Positions 9,982-19,074 of a stretch of DNA of 49,759 nt are shown piece by piece. A program made the translations under genes and the position numbers. The stretch's first letter is position 1. The number at the start of each line of letters is the position of its first letter. The notes below the pieces were generated by a model that did not search any database, was not told the origin of the DNA, and saw nothing but the letters and a program-made list of their open reading frames with translations. Origin of the DNA: Chloroflexi bacterium HGW-Chloroflexi-2 (lineage in GTDB: Bacteria; Chloroflexota; Anaerolineae; Anaerolineales; Anaerolineaceae); assembly GCA_002840735.1 (NCBI GenBank), contig PHBY01000021.1, positions 1-49,759 on the forward strand, read 5' to 3'.

Positions 9982-10521
9982 TTGAGATTAACACAGAAAA
10001 TCATTTTAATCACCCATACATTTTCAAGGTATATAATAAAATCAGATCCCGTCAAAGGAATCATCATACTAACCTATAAACACAGACAATTTGGCACATT
10101 CATGGTCAACGGGTTGGGGGCAGGTCTTATCATGATGCTGCTTATACTATTCAGAACCCCTCCCGGACCGGCTAAGCTCATCACTTTAGTGGTATCTCTG
10201 CTGATCTTTTGTAGCCTGCTATTATTCTGGTCACTCACCGTCGAAGTAAAAAACGATCATATTCTGGTTTACTTTGGATTTGGCGTCATCCACAAGAAAA
10301 TTTTCCTTTCAGATATCCAACAGGTGAATGTCGTGCGCACCCCATTGTACTACGGCTGGGGGATCAGGCCTGCCCCGCATGGTTGGATGTTCAATGTCTC
10401 TGGCCTGGGTGGTGTGGAGCTGATTTTCAAAAATAATGAGCGTTTTCGCATCGGCAGTGATGAACCCGGACGTCTTGCAGAGGTGATCCAGAATCAAATG
10501 CTTGTGGCAGATGACCAATGA
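9982..10521 (+). CDS. PH-like membrane protein (start uncertain)
   Basis: A small membrane protein with two hydrophobic helices (MVNGLGAGLIMMLLILF and LITLVVSLLIFCSLLLFW) and a C-terminal bacterial-PH-like beta domain (VEVKNDHILVYFGFGVIHKKIFLSDIQQVNVVRTP, then GWGIRPAPHGWMFNVSG). The open frame reaches back to a TTG at 9982, but a TATAAT at 10032-10037 implies the mRNA begins near 10044. An AAAGGA lies at 10054-10059 and the family-like sequence starts at LTYKHRQFGTF just after it, where only ATC/ATA codons are present. The nearest ATG is 10102. So the start is either non-canonical or mutated. The stop overlaps the next ATG (ATGA, 10518-10521). Function unknown. Confidence 0.68.
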   Translation: MRLTQKIILITHTFSRYIIKSDPVKGIIILTYKHRQFGTFMVNGLGAGLIMMLLILFRTPPGPAKLITLVVSLLIFCSLLLFWSLTVEVKNDHILVYFGFGVIHKKIFLSDIQQVNVVRTPLYYGWGIRPAPHGWMFNVSGLGGVELIFKNNERFRIGSDEPGRLAEVIQNQMLVADDQ

Positions 10522-10997
10522 CCACAAAGAAACAGGGAAATTACCCGCCCGGTCGCTTCTTGCAAAGCTTATATCGCTTTCCGGTTTATCTATATGCATG
10601 GGGACTGGGTTGGATGTTTGATAAGCGTTTTGTTCTATTCCATCATGTTGGTCGCAAATCCGGTAAACATTACCAGACCGTGGTGGAAGTGGTTGAGATT
10701 TAGAAGGATACTGGTAATGTGATTGTGGTGGCTGGCTATGGCAGCCGCACCCAATGGTATCAAAATCTCCAACACATGCAAACTACCACCATCCAGCTGG
10801 GAAAACACAAATTTCCAGTCAACATTGAAATGATCAGCCCCGAAGACGGCTCGGAGATCATGGCGCGTTATCACCAGCGTTATGGCAAGATCACAGGTGT
10901 GTTGTTTTCGATTCTGGGATATGAATGGGATGGCACAGAAATGGGTGCTCGCCATATAGCACGGGATTACCTATGTTTTGTGCGTTTTTTGCATTAG
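10518..10997 (+). pseudogene. Deazaflavin (F420)-dependent nitroreductase-like protein, interrupted
   Basis: The frame from ATG 10518 reads into LYRFPVYLYAWGLGWMFDKR and FHHVGRKSGKHYQTVVEVVE. This is the start of the deazaflavin-dependent oxidoreductase (DUF385/Ddn) family, including the GRKSG substrate/F420 motif. A TAG at 10701-10703 stops it after 61 codons. The same frame resumes immediately with NVIVVAGYGSRTQWYQNLQ and DGTEMGARHIARD, clearly the rest of the domain. The C-terminal end also seems shifted by one base after ARD. A single nonsense change plus a small deletion makes this a young pseudogene, unless TAG is a sequencing error. Confidence 0.75.
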
Positions 10998-11023
10998 TCA
11001 TCATGGCTACATCAAAAAACGGT

Positions 11024-11761
11024 TTATACCTGACACTCAATTCCGAGTCCTTCAAACGCCAGCCGTAATGATTGTTGCACCAGGTCAAAAAATTCATCAG
11101 TATTCTTGTCTTCCAGCCCATACTTGCGGTACACCCAATCGGAGTGATGATAATTCATGCGATCCAGGATCACGAAATCCACCTTGCCTGCCAGCAAGTC
11201 CGGCAGATCTTCACAGCCGGGCAGCAATGGCGCAACCATCGCAAAGGTGCGAATACCGGCTTGATGCAGTTCATCCAGTGTACGAATACGCTCCGGGATG
11301 GGTGGAGCCGATGGCTCAAACAAATATCGAACATTGTCATCTGCTGTGGTGATACTCATCCCAACCTCGAAGGACTCTCCTCTTTGCAGAATATCCATAT
11401 CGCGCAACACCAGTGGGGAGCGTGTTTGCACGGTGACCGGCCAATTATGCTCTACCAGAATCTGCAGACAGCCACGCGTCAGTTGATATTTGCGCTCCAA
11501 TGGCTGATAAGGATCGCACACCCCGCTCACCCAGACTCTACTCTGTTCTTTCCTTGTTATTTCATGCCGCAGCAACTCGATCGCGTTAATCTTCACATCC
11601 GCGAACTGTCCCCAGGGTTCAGAATGCCCCGTAAAGCGTTTCATGAAACGTGCATAACAATAGGTGCAGTTATGCTGGCAGCCGACATAAGGATTGATCA
11701 CATACGGAAAGATTTTTGATTTCGAAAGAATCGCTTTCGCGTGAATTTCTTTGATGTACAT
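11024..11761 (-). CDS. SPL-family radical SAM protein
   Basis: A 245-aa radical S-adenosylmethionine protein with C28-x3-C32-x2-C35 (NPYVGCQHNCTYCYARF), which coordinates the [4Fe-4S] cluster. The segments VWVSGVCDPYQPLERKYQLTRGCLQIL and VTVQTRSPLVLRDMDIL belong to the spore-photoproduct-lyase-like / Rv2578c-type subgroup. Its substrate in non-sporulating bacteria is not known. The ATG at 11761 is preceded at 6 nt by a TATAAT (11768-11773 on the plus map, minus sense), so the mRNA is apparently leaderless. It converges with the broken reductase gene. Confidence 0.87.
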   Translation of the reverse strand: MYIKEIHAKAILSKSKIFPYVINPYVGCQHNCTYCYARFMKRFTGHSEPWGQFADVKINAIELLRHEITRKEQSRVWVSGVCDPYQPLERKYQLTRGCLQILVEHNWPVTVQTRSPLVLRDMDILQRGESFEVGMSITTADDNVRYLFEPSAPPIPERIRTLDELHQAGIRTFAMVAPLLPGCEDLPDLLAGKVDFVILDRMNYHHSDWVYRKYGLEDKNTDEFFDLVQQSLRLAFEGLGIECQV

Positions 11762-11885
11762 GAGTTAATTATATGCTTTGCTGTGATCGTGAAAAATCAT
11801 TGAGAAGGAACCTTTCGCAAGCATGATCACTATGACCATTCAGAAGTGTCTTAATACAAGGTTTTAACATGTCAAGGTTTTAACA

Positions 11886-11914
11886 TTGCATGGTCTACAC
11901 AACTCTGCTATACT
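11886..11914 (+). promoter_or_regulatory. Sigma-70-like promoter
   Basis: TTGCAT (11886-11891), a 17-nt spacer and TATACT (11909-11914). The upstream 14-bp direct repeat abuts the -35 box and could be an activator or repressor site. Confidence 0.5.
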
Positions 11915-11920
11915 TAGTAC

Positions 11921-12033
11921 GGGATATTAATAAATTATCTGGTTCACCATGATCGACCTGGGATGTAAATCTCAGGCCTGAAATTCTGGTCAAAGTCATG
12001 AAGAAGTGAGGACGTTTCCTTCGTCCCACTTTT
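11921..12033 (+). ncRNA. Candidate small structured RNA
   Basis: Starting about 7 nt after the -10 box, a transcript of about 113 nt would contain a stem CCTGGGAT/ATCTCAGG (11957-11976, one G-U pair, GTAA loop). It would end in a second stem (AAGTGAGGACG with CGTCCCACTT, 12004-12031) followed by a short T-run. No reading frame of note lies in it. It could instead be the attenuated start of a long hflKC leader. The T-tract is short, which lowers confidence. Confidence 0.35.
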
Positions 12034-12426
12034 ACCGATCCCTTTTTTCAAGACTTTCAAATTTTGTTCCGACCGGCATTAGGTATCGATCTAACCTTTC
12101 GCAAACAAGTACTGGATTGTCCTGGTACAACAGATACCACTTGTGGCGATTGTCGTCCCTCCTTTTATTAACCGTTTGGAACTTTTTGTTATAGATAAAC
12201 AATTGAATTCCATCGGACATGCATTCACATTCTGATCATTATTCACAAAAAATGTGAATGCAACGTTGAACAGGAAAAAATATGAATTTTCATCAGGCAA
12301 ATAATCCAACTTCATTTGTCTGACATAAAAAGCAACCCACCCTTCGTTTTATTAATTTCGCAGGTCATTATGATCTGCATATCTATCAAAGCATGTTCAA
12401 AAAATTAGTAACAATAGGAGAAAACA

Positions 12427-13473
12427 ATGATAAGACAAAACAAACCGATCGAACCTGGAGGAAATCCTTTGTTCAATCCGGATCAACTCGCCAGGTTTTT
12501 ACGGTCACCTCGACTACTTTGGATCCTTGTGATCGGAGTGGTGATTCTTTGGCTGCTCTCTGGAATTTACATGGTTGGTCCAGGTGAGCGCGGTATTGTA
12601 CTTACATTTGGCAAGTACACCAGCCAAAGTGAGCCTGGATTACATTACCGTTTCCCGGCGCCGATCCAATCCAACTATGTGGTAGATGTTGCCCGGGTTC
12701 GTACGGCTGAGATTGGTTATCGTTCTGAGGGCAATGACCAAAGAGTGATGCTGGAAGAGGCACAAATGCTTACCGGTGACGAGAATATGGTCGTCGTTCA
12801 ACTCTTCATTCAATATCTGGTATCCGATCCGGTGCTGTTTCTATTTCATGTACGTGATGCTGAGACCGTGCTAAAGTCCTCGGCAGAGATTGCTTTGCGA
12901 TCAACAGTGGGCCAAAACACGATTGACTTCACGATGACGGAGGGGCGTGTAGAAGCACAAGCTCAGGTGAAAACCCTGTTGCAGAACCTGCTCGACCAGT
13001 ATCAGACAGGTTTGTTAGTTACGGAAGCCCGACTACTAGCCGTAGACCCACCTGCTGAAGTGCGTGACGCGTTTCATGATGTGGTTCGTGCTTTTGAAGA
13101 CCGCGAACGGTTGGTAAAAGAATCTGAGGGATACGCCGAGCAGGTGGTTCCAGAAGCTCGTGGAGAAGCAGCCCAGATGGTGCTGGAAGCAGAAGCCTAC
13201 CGTGAACAACGGTTGATCCGAGCCGAAGGCGATGCAGCCCGTTTTCTGGCTTTGTTGGCTGAATATCTAAAAGCTCCGGAGGTGATGCGTGAACGGTTAT
13301 ATCTCGAAAGCATCGAACGCGTCCTGGCAGACGCAACGCTCTTCGTGTTGGAAACCGGGCAAAGTGGTGTTTTGCCTTTCTTACCCCTGACTGACATGAA
13401 TACAACAACCGTCGAACCAGTCATCGAACCCAGCCAATTAATCGAACCAACAGAACCAACCCCGGTCCCTTAA
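12427..13473 (+). CDS. hflK: FtsH protease activity modulator HflK
   Basis: A 348-aa membrane-anchored SPFH (stomatin/prohibitin/flotillin/HflKC) protein. A single transmembrane helix at about residues 32-52 is followed by the HflK-type IYMVGPGERGIVLTFGKY, EPGLHYRFPAPI and the SPFH core, then a long coiled coil rich in Glu/Ala/Arg and a Pro/Thr-rich tail. HflK assembles with HflC into a membrane cage around the FtsH protease and modulates turnover of membrane proteins. An AGGAG ribosome-binding site precedes ATG 12427. hflC follows after 34 nt. ftsH is not in the window. Confidence 0.93.
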   Translation: MIRQNKPIEPGGNPLFNPDQLARFLRSPRLLWILVIGVVILWLLSGIYMVGPGERGIVLTFGKYTSQSEPGLHYRFPAPIQSNYVVDVARVRTAEIGYRSEGNDQRVMLEEAQMLTGDENMVVVQLFIQYLVSDPVLFLFHVRDAETVLKSSAEIALRSTVGQNTIDFTMTEGRVEAQAQVKTLLQNLLDQYQTGLLVTEARLLAVDPPAEVRDAFHDVVRAFEDRERLVKESEGYAEQVVPEARGEAAQMVLEAEAYREQRLIRAEGDAARFLALLAEYLKAPEVMRERLYLESIERVLADATLFVLETGQSGVLPFLPLTDMNTTTVEPVIEPSQLIEPTEPTPVP

Positions 13474-13507
13474 TGGACAGGTATTCTGTGTGTAAAGGAG
13501 AATAAAT

Positions 13508-14380
13508 ATGAAAAAAACCATTATTATCGGAATATTACTGCTCTTAGTCGTTGTAGCAGTTAACTCAGCATATTTGATTAACGAAGGGCAGCAGGGTTTG
13601 GTGTTTCAGTTTGGTGAACCTATGCGCGAGGTGCGTGATCCAGGTTTATACTTCAAATTGCCTTTTGTCCAGAATGTAGTCCTTCTGGAAAAACGCGTTT
13701 TGGGGACAGAACCTTTAAGTGCAGAGTATTTGACTCTGGACAAAAAACGTCTGCTGGTTGATCATGTCTCTCGCTGGCAGATCACGGATCCATTGTTGTT
13801 TTACCGTACCGTGCAAAGCGAAGCGGGAGCAAAAGCCAGATTGGATCAGGTCATTGCTGGTCGCTTGAGAGAAGAGATCGCCAAACACAATTTTATTGAT
13901 GTCATCCGCGAGAGTCGCGAGTCAATTATGACCACTGTCACGGATGGAGCACAGGATGCTGCTACCTCATTTGGCATCACACTGCTGGATGTGCGCATAT
14001 TGCGGGTTGACCTGCCAACCGAGGTACAGGCCAGCGTCTTCGCTCGAATGGAAGCTGAACGTGAGCGAATAGCCAAACGGTATCGTGCAGAAGGAGAAGA
14101 ACAGGCACGAGAAATACGTGCGGAAGCTGAAAAATCACGCGAGATCATCCTGGCAGAAGCGTATTCCAAAAGCCAGGTACTGCGTGGCGAAGGCGATGCA
14201 CAGGCTGCACTGGTGACTGCACAGGCATTTGGGCAAAATATTGAGTTCTATAGCCTTGTGCGACGTCTACAGGTCTATGAGTTGATATTGGGTGAAGATT
14301 CCACCATCATATTGCCACCCAGCTCAGATTTACTGCGCTACCTGGAATCACCGACATTTGTTCCAGAACCAACAAATTAA
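13508..14380 (+). CDS. hflC: Protease modulator HflC
   Basis: A 290-aa SPFH protein with an N-terminal membrane anchor (KTIIIGILLLLVVVAVNSAYL, residues 3-23) and the HflC-like VNSAYLINEGQQGLVFQFGEP, then DPGLYFKLPF, VQNVVLLEKRV, IIAGRLREE-like region and an EAER/EQAREIRAEAEKSREI coiled coil. It forms the HflK-HflC complex with the preceding gene product at the cytoplasmic membrane. AAGGAG precedes ATG 13508. An intrinsic terminator closes the operon. Confidence 0.93.
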   Translation: MKKTIIIGILLLLVVVAVNSAYLINEGQQGLVFQFGEPMREVRDPGLYFKLPFVQNVVLLEKRVLGTEPLSAEYLTLDKKRLLVDHVSRWQITDPLLFYRTVQSEAGAKARLDQVIAGRLREEIAKHNFIDVIRESRESIMTTVTDGAQDAATSFGITLLDVRILRVDLPTEVQASVFARMEAERERIAKRYRAEGEEQAREIRAEAEKSREIILAEAYSKSQVLRGEGDAQAALVTAQAFGQNIEFYSLVRRLQVYELILGEDSTIILPPSSDLLRYLESPTFVPEPTN

Positions 14381-14405
14381 TAACCACAAGATAATCAATG
14401 GGATA

Positions 14406-14431
14406 GGGAGAATGGACATTCTCCCTTTTCT
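14406..14431 (+). terminator. Intrinsic terminator after hflKC
   Basis: GGGAGAAT (14406-14413), GGAC loop and ATTCTCCC (14418-14425), followed by TTTTCT. Lies 25 nt past the hflC stop and overlaps the end of the convergent UroD-like gene. Confidence 0.75.
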
Positions 14432-14432
14432 A

Positions 14433-15500
14433 TTACCCATACTCTTTATACAATTCCCTCGCCTGGCTGGCAGTCAGCATGACATCCTCATTGATGTGGA
14501 AATAAAAACCCTGCCACCCCAACGCTGAAATGATCTTCTCCATCCCGGCGCGGGTGACGTACACCTGGCACAGCTTGCCAGCCTCTCGTATCTTCTTCAA
14601 CACATCCAGCCATTCTTCCGGCTCAGGTTGCCCGGCACCTGGAATCCACTGGATGCCACGCAGATTTGGGATCGAAAGAAGTTGATCGAGATGATTGAGT
14701 TGACCTACCCCATCCATATGGTAAAAGGCGAAGTCCAGAAAATCACAGCAGGCGGTCAGATCCGGCATCACAAAGCGCTTGAACATGCGCGGGGAGATCA
14801 TATAGGAGAAGTCGGACTGCAGCATGTAGAATTTTCCAGGTGCCCACATTGGGCTCCAGCCACAGCTGCCATGGGTGGCCCCATCGGTCAGGGTATAGAG
14901 CTGATCATAATACTGCATCCACAGGCGGGTGATCTCAGCCGTGATGCGCAGTACTTCATCCGGCGAGTCATTCAGATCCAGGAGCAATTTCTCGCTGCTG
15001 CGCAAGGAAGCCAGAATGTCAAGATTACCACCCAGATCGGTCAGCCCCACCATCGCCGTGCCCTGCCAACGCCGGGTTGCCAGAGTCGTCAGCTTTTGAA
15101 CGCGTTGCCACCACTGGTTCTGTGGGTCGAAACGTGGCTGGATTTGCTCCAGCTCTTCCACTCCCAATGGATCAAACCAGACTGTATCCGGATGGATGTG
15201 CAGTTCTGATCCTAAAAATGCCGCCATCACCCCTGGACCGTAATTGGTCCAGAATTTTGGATAAGCGCCACCAAACCAGTGGATGCCCATGCCGAACTGC
15301 TCAATACCGTCCAAAATCTGGTCCACACTGAGCTCTTCGCTCTCCATCGGGGTGATTTCATTGTAATAAAACGGTGTTCCAGTAAGCGCATTATCAATCG
15401 CCTCAACTCCAAAAAAGGGATGCTCGAGCGTCCCTGCCCACCAAGCCATCCAATCCTGCTTGACGCGCTGCATATCATGTTCAGAAAAATGTAAATTCAT
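14433..15500 (-). CDS. Uroporphyrinogen decarboxylase-like (URO-D) family protein
   Basis: A 355-aa protein of the URO-D superfamily, whose members include uroporphyrinogen III decarboxylase and corrinoid/coenzyme M methyltransferases. The (beta/alpha)8 barrel signature is seen in LTDLGGNLDILASLRSSEKLL, ACCDFLDFAFYHMDGVGQLNHLDQLLSI and IPNLRGIQWIPGAGQP; the HMDG/GIQW stretch is the usual active-site face. It is not a heme-biosynthesis HemE by appearance (no N-terminal RQAGRY motif). No corrinoid protein or methyltransferase activator is adjacent, so the substrate is open. ATG 15500 has a GAGGT ribosome-binding site and is preferred over an in-frame start at 15518. Confidence 0.8.
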   Translation of the reverse strand: MNLHFSEHDMQRVKQDWMAWWAGTLEHPFFGVEAIDNALTGTPFYYNEITPMESEELSVDQILDGIEQFGMGIHWFGGAYPKFWTNYGPGVMAAFLGSELHIHPDTVWFDPLGVEELEQIQPRFDPQNQWWQRVQKLTTLATRRWQGTAMVGLTDLGGNLDILASLRSSEKLLLDLNDSPDEVLRITAEITRLWMQYYDQLYTLTDGATHGSCGWSPMWAPGKFYMLQSDFSYMISPRMFKRFVMPDLTACCDFLDFAFYHMDGVGQLNHLDQLLSIPNLRGIQWIPGAGQPEPEEWLDVLKKIREAGKLCQVYVTRAGMEKIISALGWQGFYFHINEDVMLTASQARELYKEYG

Positions 15501-15740
15501 CGACCTCACCTCTACCACTTTGATGATTATATATGATTGAATGGAAAGAAAAGTGAAATAATCACAGAAACCATCATGAAATAGATTTTATTGATATTGC
15601 TTTATTTTTCAAAACAAAATTTGTATAATGGCTGGAGCGACTTCATCCCATTCCCATCGTCATTTTCTATAGCAACACAATATTCGTAATAATACGCTTA
15701 GCTGTCTATGCCCCTGTCAATCTATAAATTTCTTGATCTA

Positions 15741-15963
15741 ATGAAGAGAATCGAAGAAATACTCATCAAAGAATCTGGGCATTGCCCTCATTTCCAGACG
15801 TATTGGTAACAGTGGGCACAATATAATGACTGCTGCTGCTTTTCATATCATTTCTCTGGACCTGGAGTGTGTCGTCGTCCACAAAGTCAATTACACGGGT
15901 TCACACCAATGGTTTGTTGGAGAAATTAAAGCTTACAAATGCCAAGAAAATTGCAATAAATAA
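15741..15963 (+). pseudogene. Flavin-reductase-domain remnant
   Basis: Pieces of a flavin reductase (FMN-binding split-barrel, DIM6/NTAB type) protein are scattered over two frames: LIKESGHCP, then PDVLVTVGT, then NIMTAAAFHIISLD, joined directly to LECVVVHKVNY and HQWFVGEIKAYKCQENCNK, ending at TAA 15961-15963. The order matches the family (xxVxVTxGT, NIMTxAxF, LEC, WFVGE), with frameshifts and a large internal deletion between SLD and LECV. It cannot encode a working enzyme. The assignment rests on motif order alone. Confidence 0.55.
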
Positions 15964-16032
15964 ATCGTATAGAATTTAACTGGGTTAATAAATACGCTTA
16001 TTGGCTTCTAATTCTCTAATTTCTTCATTAAT

Positions 16033-16241
16033 TTATCTATTGTCTAACTCAACTCCTCTTTTTTCAACACCATTGTTGATCTTTCTATATTTTTTCTCTA
16101 CTGACTTTTTCACAGCAATACTACCGCTTCGTCTATCAGAAAATTTTTTTCCACAAAAAGCACAAATGAATAAGGTGGAGTAATTTGATGCTATTAGTTT
16201 AGCACCACATGCGGGACATGTAAGGCGTTTTTATCAGACAT
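16033..16241 (-). pseudogene. Small zinc-ribbon protein gene, single-base frameshift
   Basis: A good ribosome-binding site (GGAAGGAA) and ATG at 16241 begin MSDK, but the frame is wrong after the A-run. One base on, the sequence reads LTCPACGAKLIAS and FICAFCGKKFSDRRSG, followed by a basic KK-rich tail that ends at TAA 16033-16035. The two CxxC pairs make a treble-clef or zinc-ribbon. The shift lies in a run of five A (16225-16232 region), where six would restore about 69 codons. It may be a real mutation, a homopolymer sequencing error or a slippery switch. Confidence 0.65.
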
Positions 16242-16553
16242 AATTCCTTCCCTGGTCGAAATATATTCATATTATCCATTAATAATGGTAAAAATTCAAT
16301 TTATAAATAATTGTTTGCACCTACTACCACCTCACCCTCCAAAAAAGAATTTTCTCGCTGCCAATTCCCCAACCATTGCATCCCCTTTTGCGCTGCAATT
16401 AACGTTAACGAAAACCCCGATTTATCTCACTCTATACTCGCTGTCCAAGAACACAAAAGTGAGTTGCAGCTAGAATTGAAGCCTCAGGTGCAATGCACCA
16501 CGGCATTATCTAAATAGCTCAATAGCTGAACAGCTCAATAGCTAAATAGCTAC
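16242..16553. other. Intergenic, with AATAGCTCA-type repeats
   Basis: No gene is seen. Positions 16487-16499 carry the palindrome GGTGC-AAT-GCACC. Positions 16513-16552 hold imperfect tandem repeats of AATAGCTCA/AACAGCTCA, similar to those at 168-192, directly after the msrP-like stop. Confidence 0.5.
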
Positions 16554-17462
<909 letters not shown>

Positions 17463-17490
17463 CATTTACCTCATTTACCAATAAAATCCA

Positions 17491-17850
17491 TCAGGTAATT
17501 ACCTGTATTTTTTTGTATGTGATTCTATTAAACCAATAAAGACCCGCAAACGGTAGCATTTGTATAACAGAAGTACGTGTTTGTTGGATTTCTAAAAAGA
17601 TTGCACTGAAATAACTGACCGTCGACATCAGAATCACCCCCCCCAGAGCCATCAGGATGACACCAAAGTCATCGATCAGATAAGCCGTGACTGCACCCAA
17701 CAAAGCAATTAAAGAAAATGTGCGAATCCCAGCAAAATCGGGGGAATCCTCTTTTTATTGATAATATTCACGCTCCAACCCGATCAGAGCACCAATCAAT
17801 AACGCGAAACCAAACCACCACCAGGGTTCAAAATCTGCGATAGTAAACAT
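17491..17850 (-). pseudogene. MgtC/DUF4010-like membrane protein, internal stop and truncation
   Basis: From ATG 17850 (ribosome-binding site GGAGAGGATAAAG) the frame gives FGFALLIGALIGLEREYYQ, the MgtC/SapB N-terminal signature, then a TAA. The same frame continues with EDSPDFAGIRTFSLIALLGAV and AYLIDDFGVILMALGG. This is the normal continuation (FAGIRTFxLIALLG), after which the sequence leaves the family and stops at 17491, far short of the usual 150-400 aa. An in-frame nonsense codon plus 3' truncation indicates a dead gene. A full-length MgtC lies at 37761-38444. Confidence 0.72.
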
Positions 17851-17973
17851 ACTTTATCCTCTCCCATACCCAATTTTTTAATGTAAATGGATTGAACCAA
17901 TGGCATTCTTATAAAACCATTATTCAAAATTGAGGGATGATTTCAAAATTGAGACATTACTTTCATCCTATGA

Positions 17974-17979
17974 TACAAT
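17974..17979 (+). promoter_or_regulatory. -10 element for leaderless ygjP-like gene
   Basis: TACAAT within an extended TGATACAAT ends 7 nt before ATG 17987; no ribosome-binding site is present. Confidence 0.45.
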
Positions 17980-17986
17980 CGCCTGC

Positions 17987-18664
17987 ATGGGTGCAATCAA
18001 GATTGACGAGGTGGTGCGCAGTCGCCGCAAGACCATTGCCCTGGTGGTGCAGCCGGATGGTCGCCTGGTGGTGCGCGCTCCGTTGCGGGTCAGCCAGAAG
18101 ATTATCGATGCCTTTGTAATCAGCAAAGCTGACTGGATTGAGAAATCCCGCCAATCGCAGGTTGCGCGGCGCAAATTCTTTCCCAAACGAAGTTTTGCCA
18201 GCGGGGAACTGTTCTGGTATCTGGGAAAACAATACCCGATAAAAGTTGTCAAGTCGCAACGCCCAGTCTTTCAATTTCAATTAGGCTTCTCGCTGGATGA
18301 GAATGCTCTGCCACAGGCCAAAAAGCAATTCGAAAAGTGGTACCGCGATCAGGCGCGCCTTTACCTGAATGAACGTGTGGTCCATTATGCTCGCCTGTAT
18401 AATTTCCACTATCAGAAGATCCGCGTCAGCAGCGCCCGTACCCGTTGGGGATCCTGCAGCGCGCGCGGCACCCTCAGTTTCACCTGGCGTTTGATCATGT
18501 CGCCACCCGAGATTATCGATTATGTCGTCATCCACGAGCTGGCACACACCATCCACCACAATCACAGCCCGCAATTCTGGGGATTGGTGGGTTCTATCCT
18601 GCCGGATTATGCTGAAAAACGCAAATGGCTGAAACACAACAGCCACCTGTTCCACTGGGATTAA
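17987..18664 (+). CDS. YgjP/DUF45-type zinc metallopeptidase
   Basis: A 225-aa soluble metallopeptidase of the YgjP-like (DUF45, M48-related) family. It starts with the typical strand region VVRSRRKTIALVVQPDGRLVVRAP and carries the diagnostic RTRWGSCSARGTLSFTWRL and zinc-binding HELAH (VVIHELAHTIHHNHSPQFW). The downstream KRKWLKHNSHLF also matches. Members are often encoded beside type I restriction genes but not here. ATG 17987 is preferred over an upstream TTG at 17930 because homology and the -10 box begin there. The 3' end overlaps the convergent GxxExxY gene by 4 nt. Confidence 0.9.
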   Translation: MGAIKIDEVVRSRRKTIALVVQPDGRLVVRAPLRVSQKIIDAFVISKADWIEKSRQSQVARRKFFPKRSFASGELFWYLGKQYPIKVVKSQRPVFQFQLGFSLDENALPQAKKQFEKWYRDQARLYLNERVVHYARLYNFHYQKIRVSSARTRWGSCSARGTLSFTWRLIMSPPEIIDYVVIHELAHTIHHNHSPQFWGLVGSILPDYAEKRKWLKHNSHLFHWD

Positions 18665-19074
18665 TAATTTAGATATGCGCCTGGCTGAATGTGCCGGAAC
18701 TCGAACTGGTCCGCGCCAAAGTTAACCAGCAGCACTGCCTTGCAACCGGTATTGCGCAGGTAAGTGCTGGCCTGAATCTCATCCTGAATCTCCAGGTTGG
18801 ATTGCGCCCGCACCAGAATCATCAGATCATCGACCACAAAGTCCACCCTTTTATGCCCGATACGCTGCTGGCGATAGACCAGGTCGATCCATAAATCGCA
18901 AGAATAGGGAATCTTTAACGCATCTAACTCCAGCCCCATGGCGCGTTGGTAAATTTGGATCTCAAACCCCGGTCCCACATTGGCATACACATTCTCGGCC
19001 GCCACCGTCACCAGGCTGGTGATATCGATCATTTTTTTATTGGATACGTTTTGCAAGTCAAACACTGATTCCAT
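18661..19074 (-). CDS. GxxExxY family protein
   Basis: A 137-aa protein of the GxxExxY family (distant PD-(D/E)XK nuclease fold). The motif region is NVGPGFEIQIYQRAMGLELDALKIPY, and the later I/V-rich RVDFVVDDLMILVRAQSNLEIQDEIQASTYLRNTGCKAVLLVNFG corresponds to the DxxV...E(Q/I)K core. The usual catalytic lysine region (ELK) is replaced by VRA, so nuclease activity is doubtful. Such genes are abundant in repeat-rich environmental genomes and no function is proven. GGAG precedes the ATG at 19074. Confidence 0.8.
   Translation of the reverse strand: MESVFDLQNVSNKKMIDITSLVTVAAENVYANVGPGFEIQIYQRAMGLELDALKIPYSCDLWIDLVYRQQRIGHKRVDFVVDDLMILVRAQSNLEIQDEIQASTYLRNTGCKAVLLVNFGADQFEFRHIQPGAYLNY

Larger units (their letters stand above)
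11762..12426. other. 665-bp intergenic region with promoter, repeats and hairpins
   Basis: Holds a 14-bp direct repeat, CAAGGTTTTAACAT, at 11857-11870 and 11873-11886, ending at a sigma-70-like promoter; a candidate small RNA (listed separately); and an inverted repeat with perfect 12-bp arms at 12220-12231 (TGCATTCACATT) and 12251-12262. The last could be an operator for hflK, since it is not followed by a T-tract. No protein-coding gene is recognisable. Confidence 0.55.

Noticed and set aside
12034-12170. A Cys-containing plus-strand frame (LDCPGTTDTTCGDC) between the candidate RNA and hflK
   Set aside because: It has no start codon with a ribosome-binding site and no family match; probably chance.
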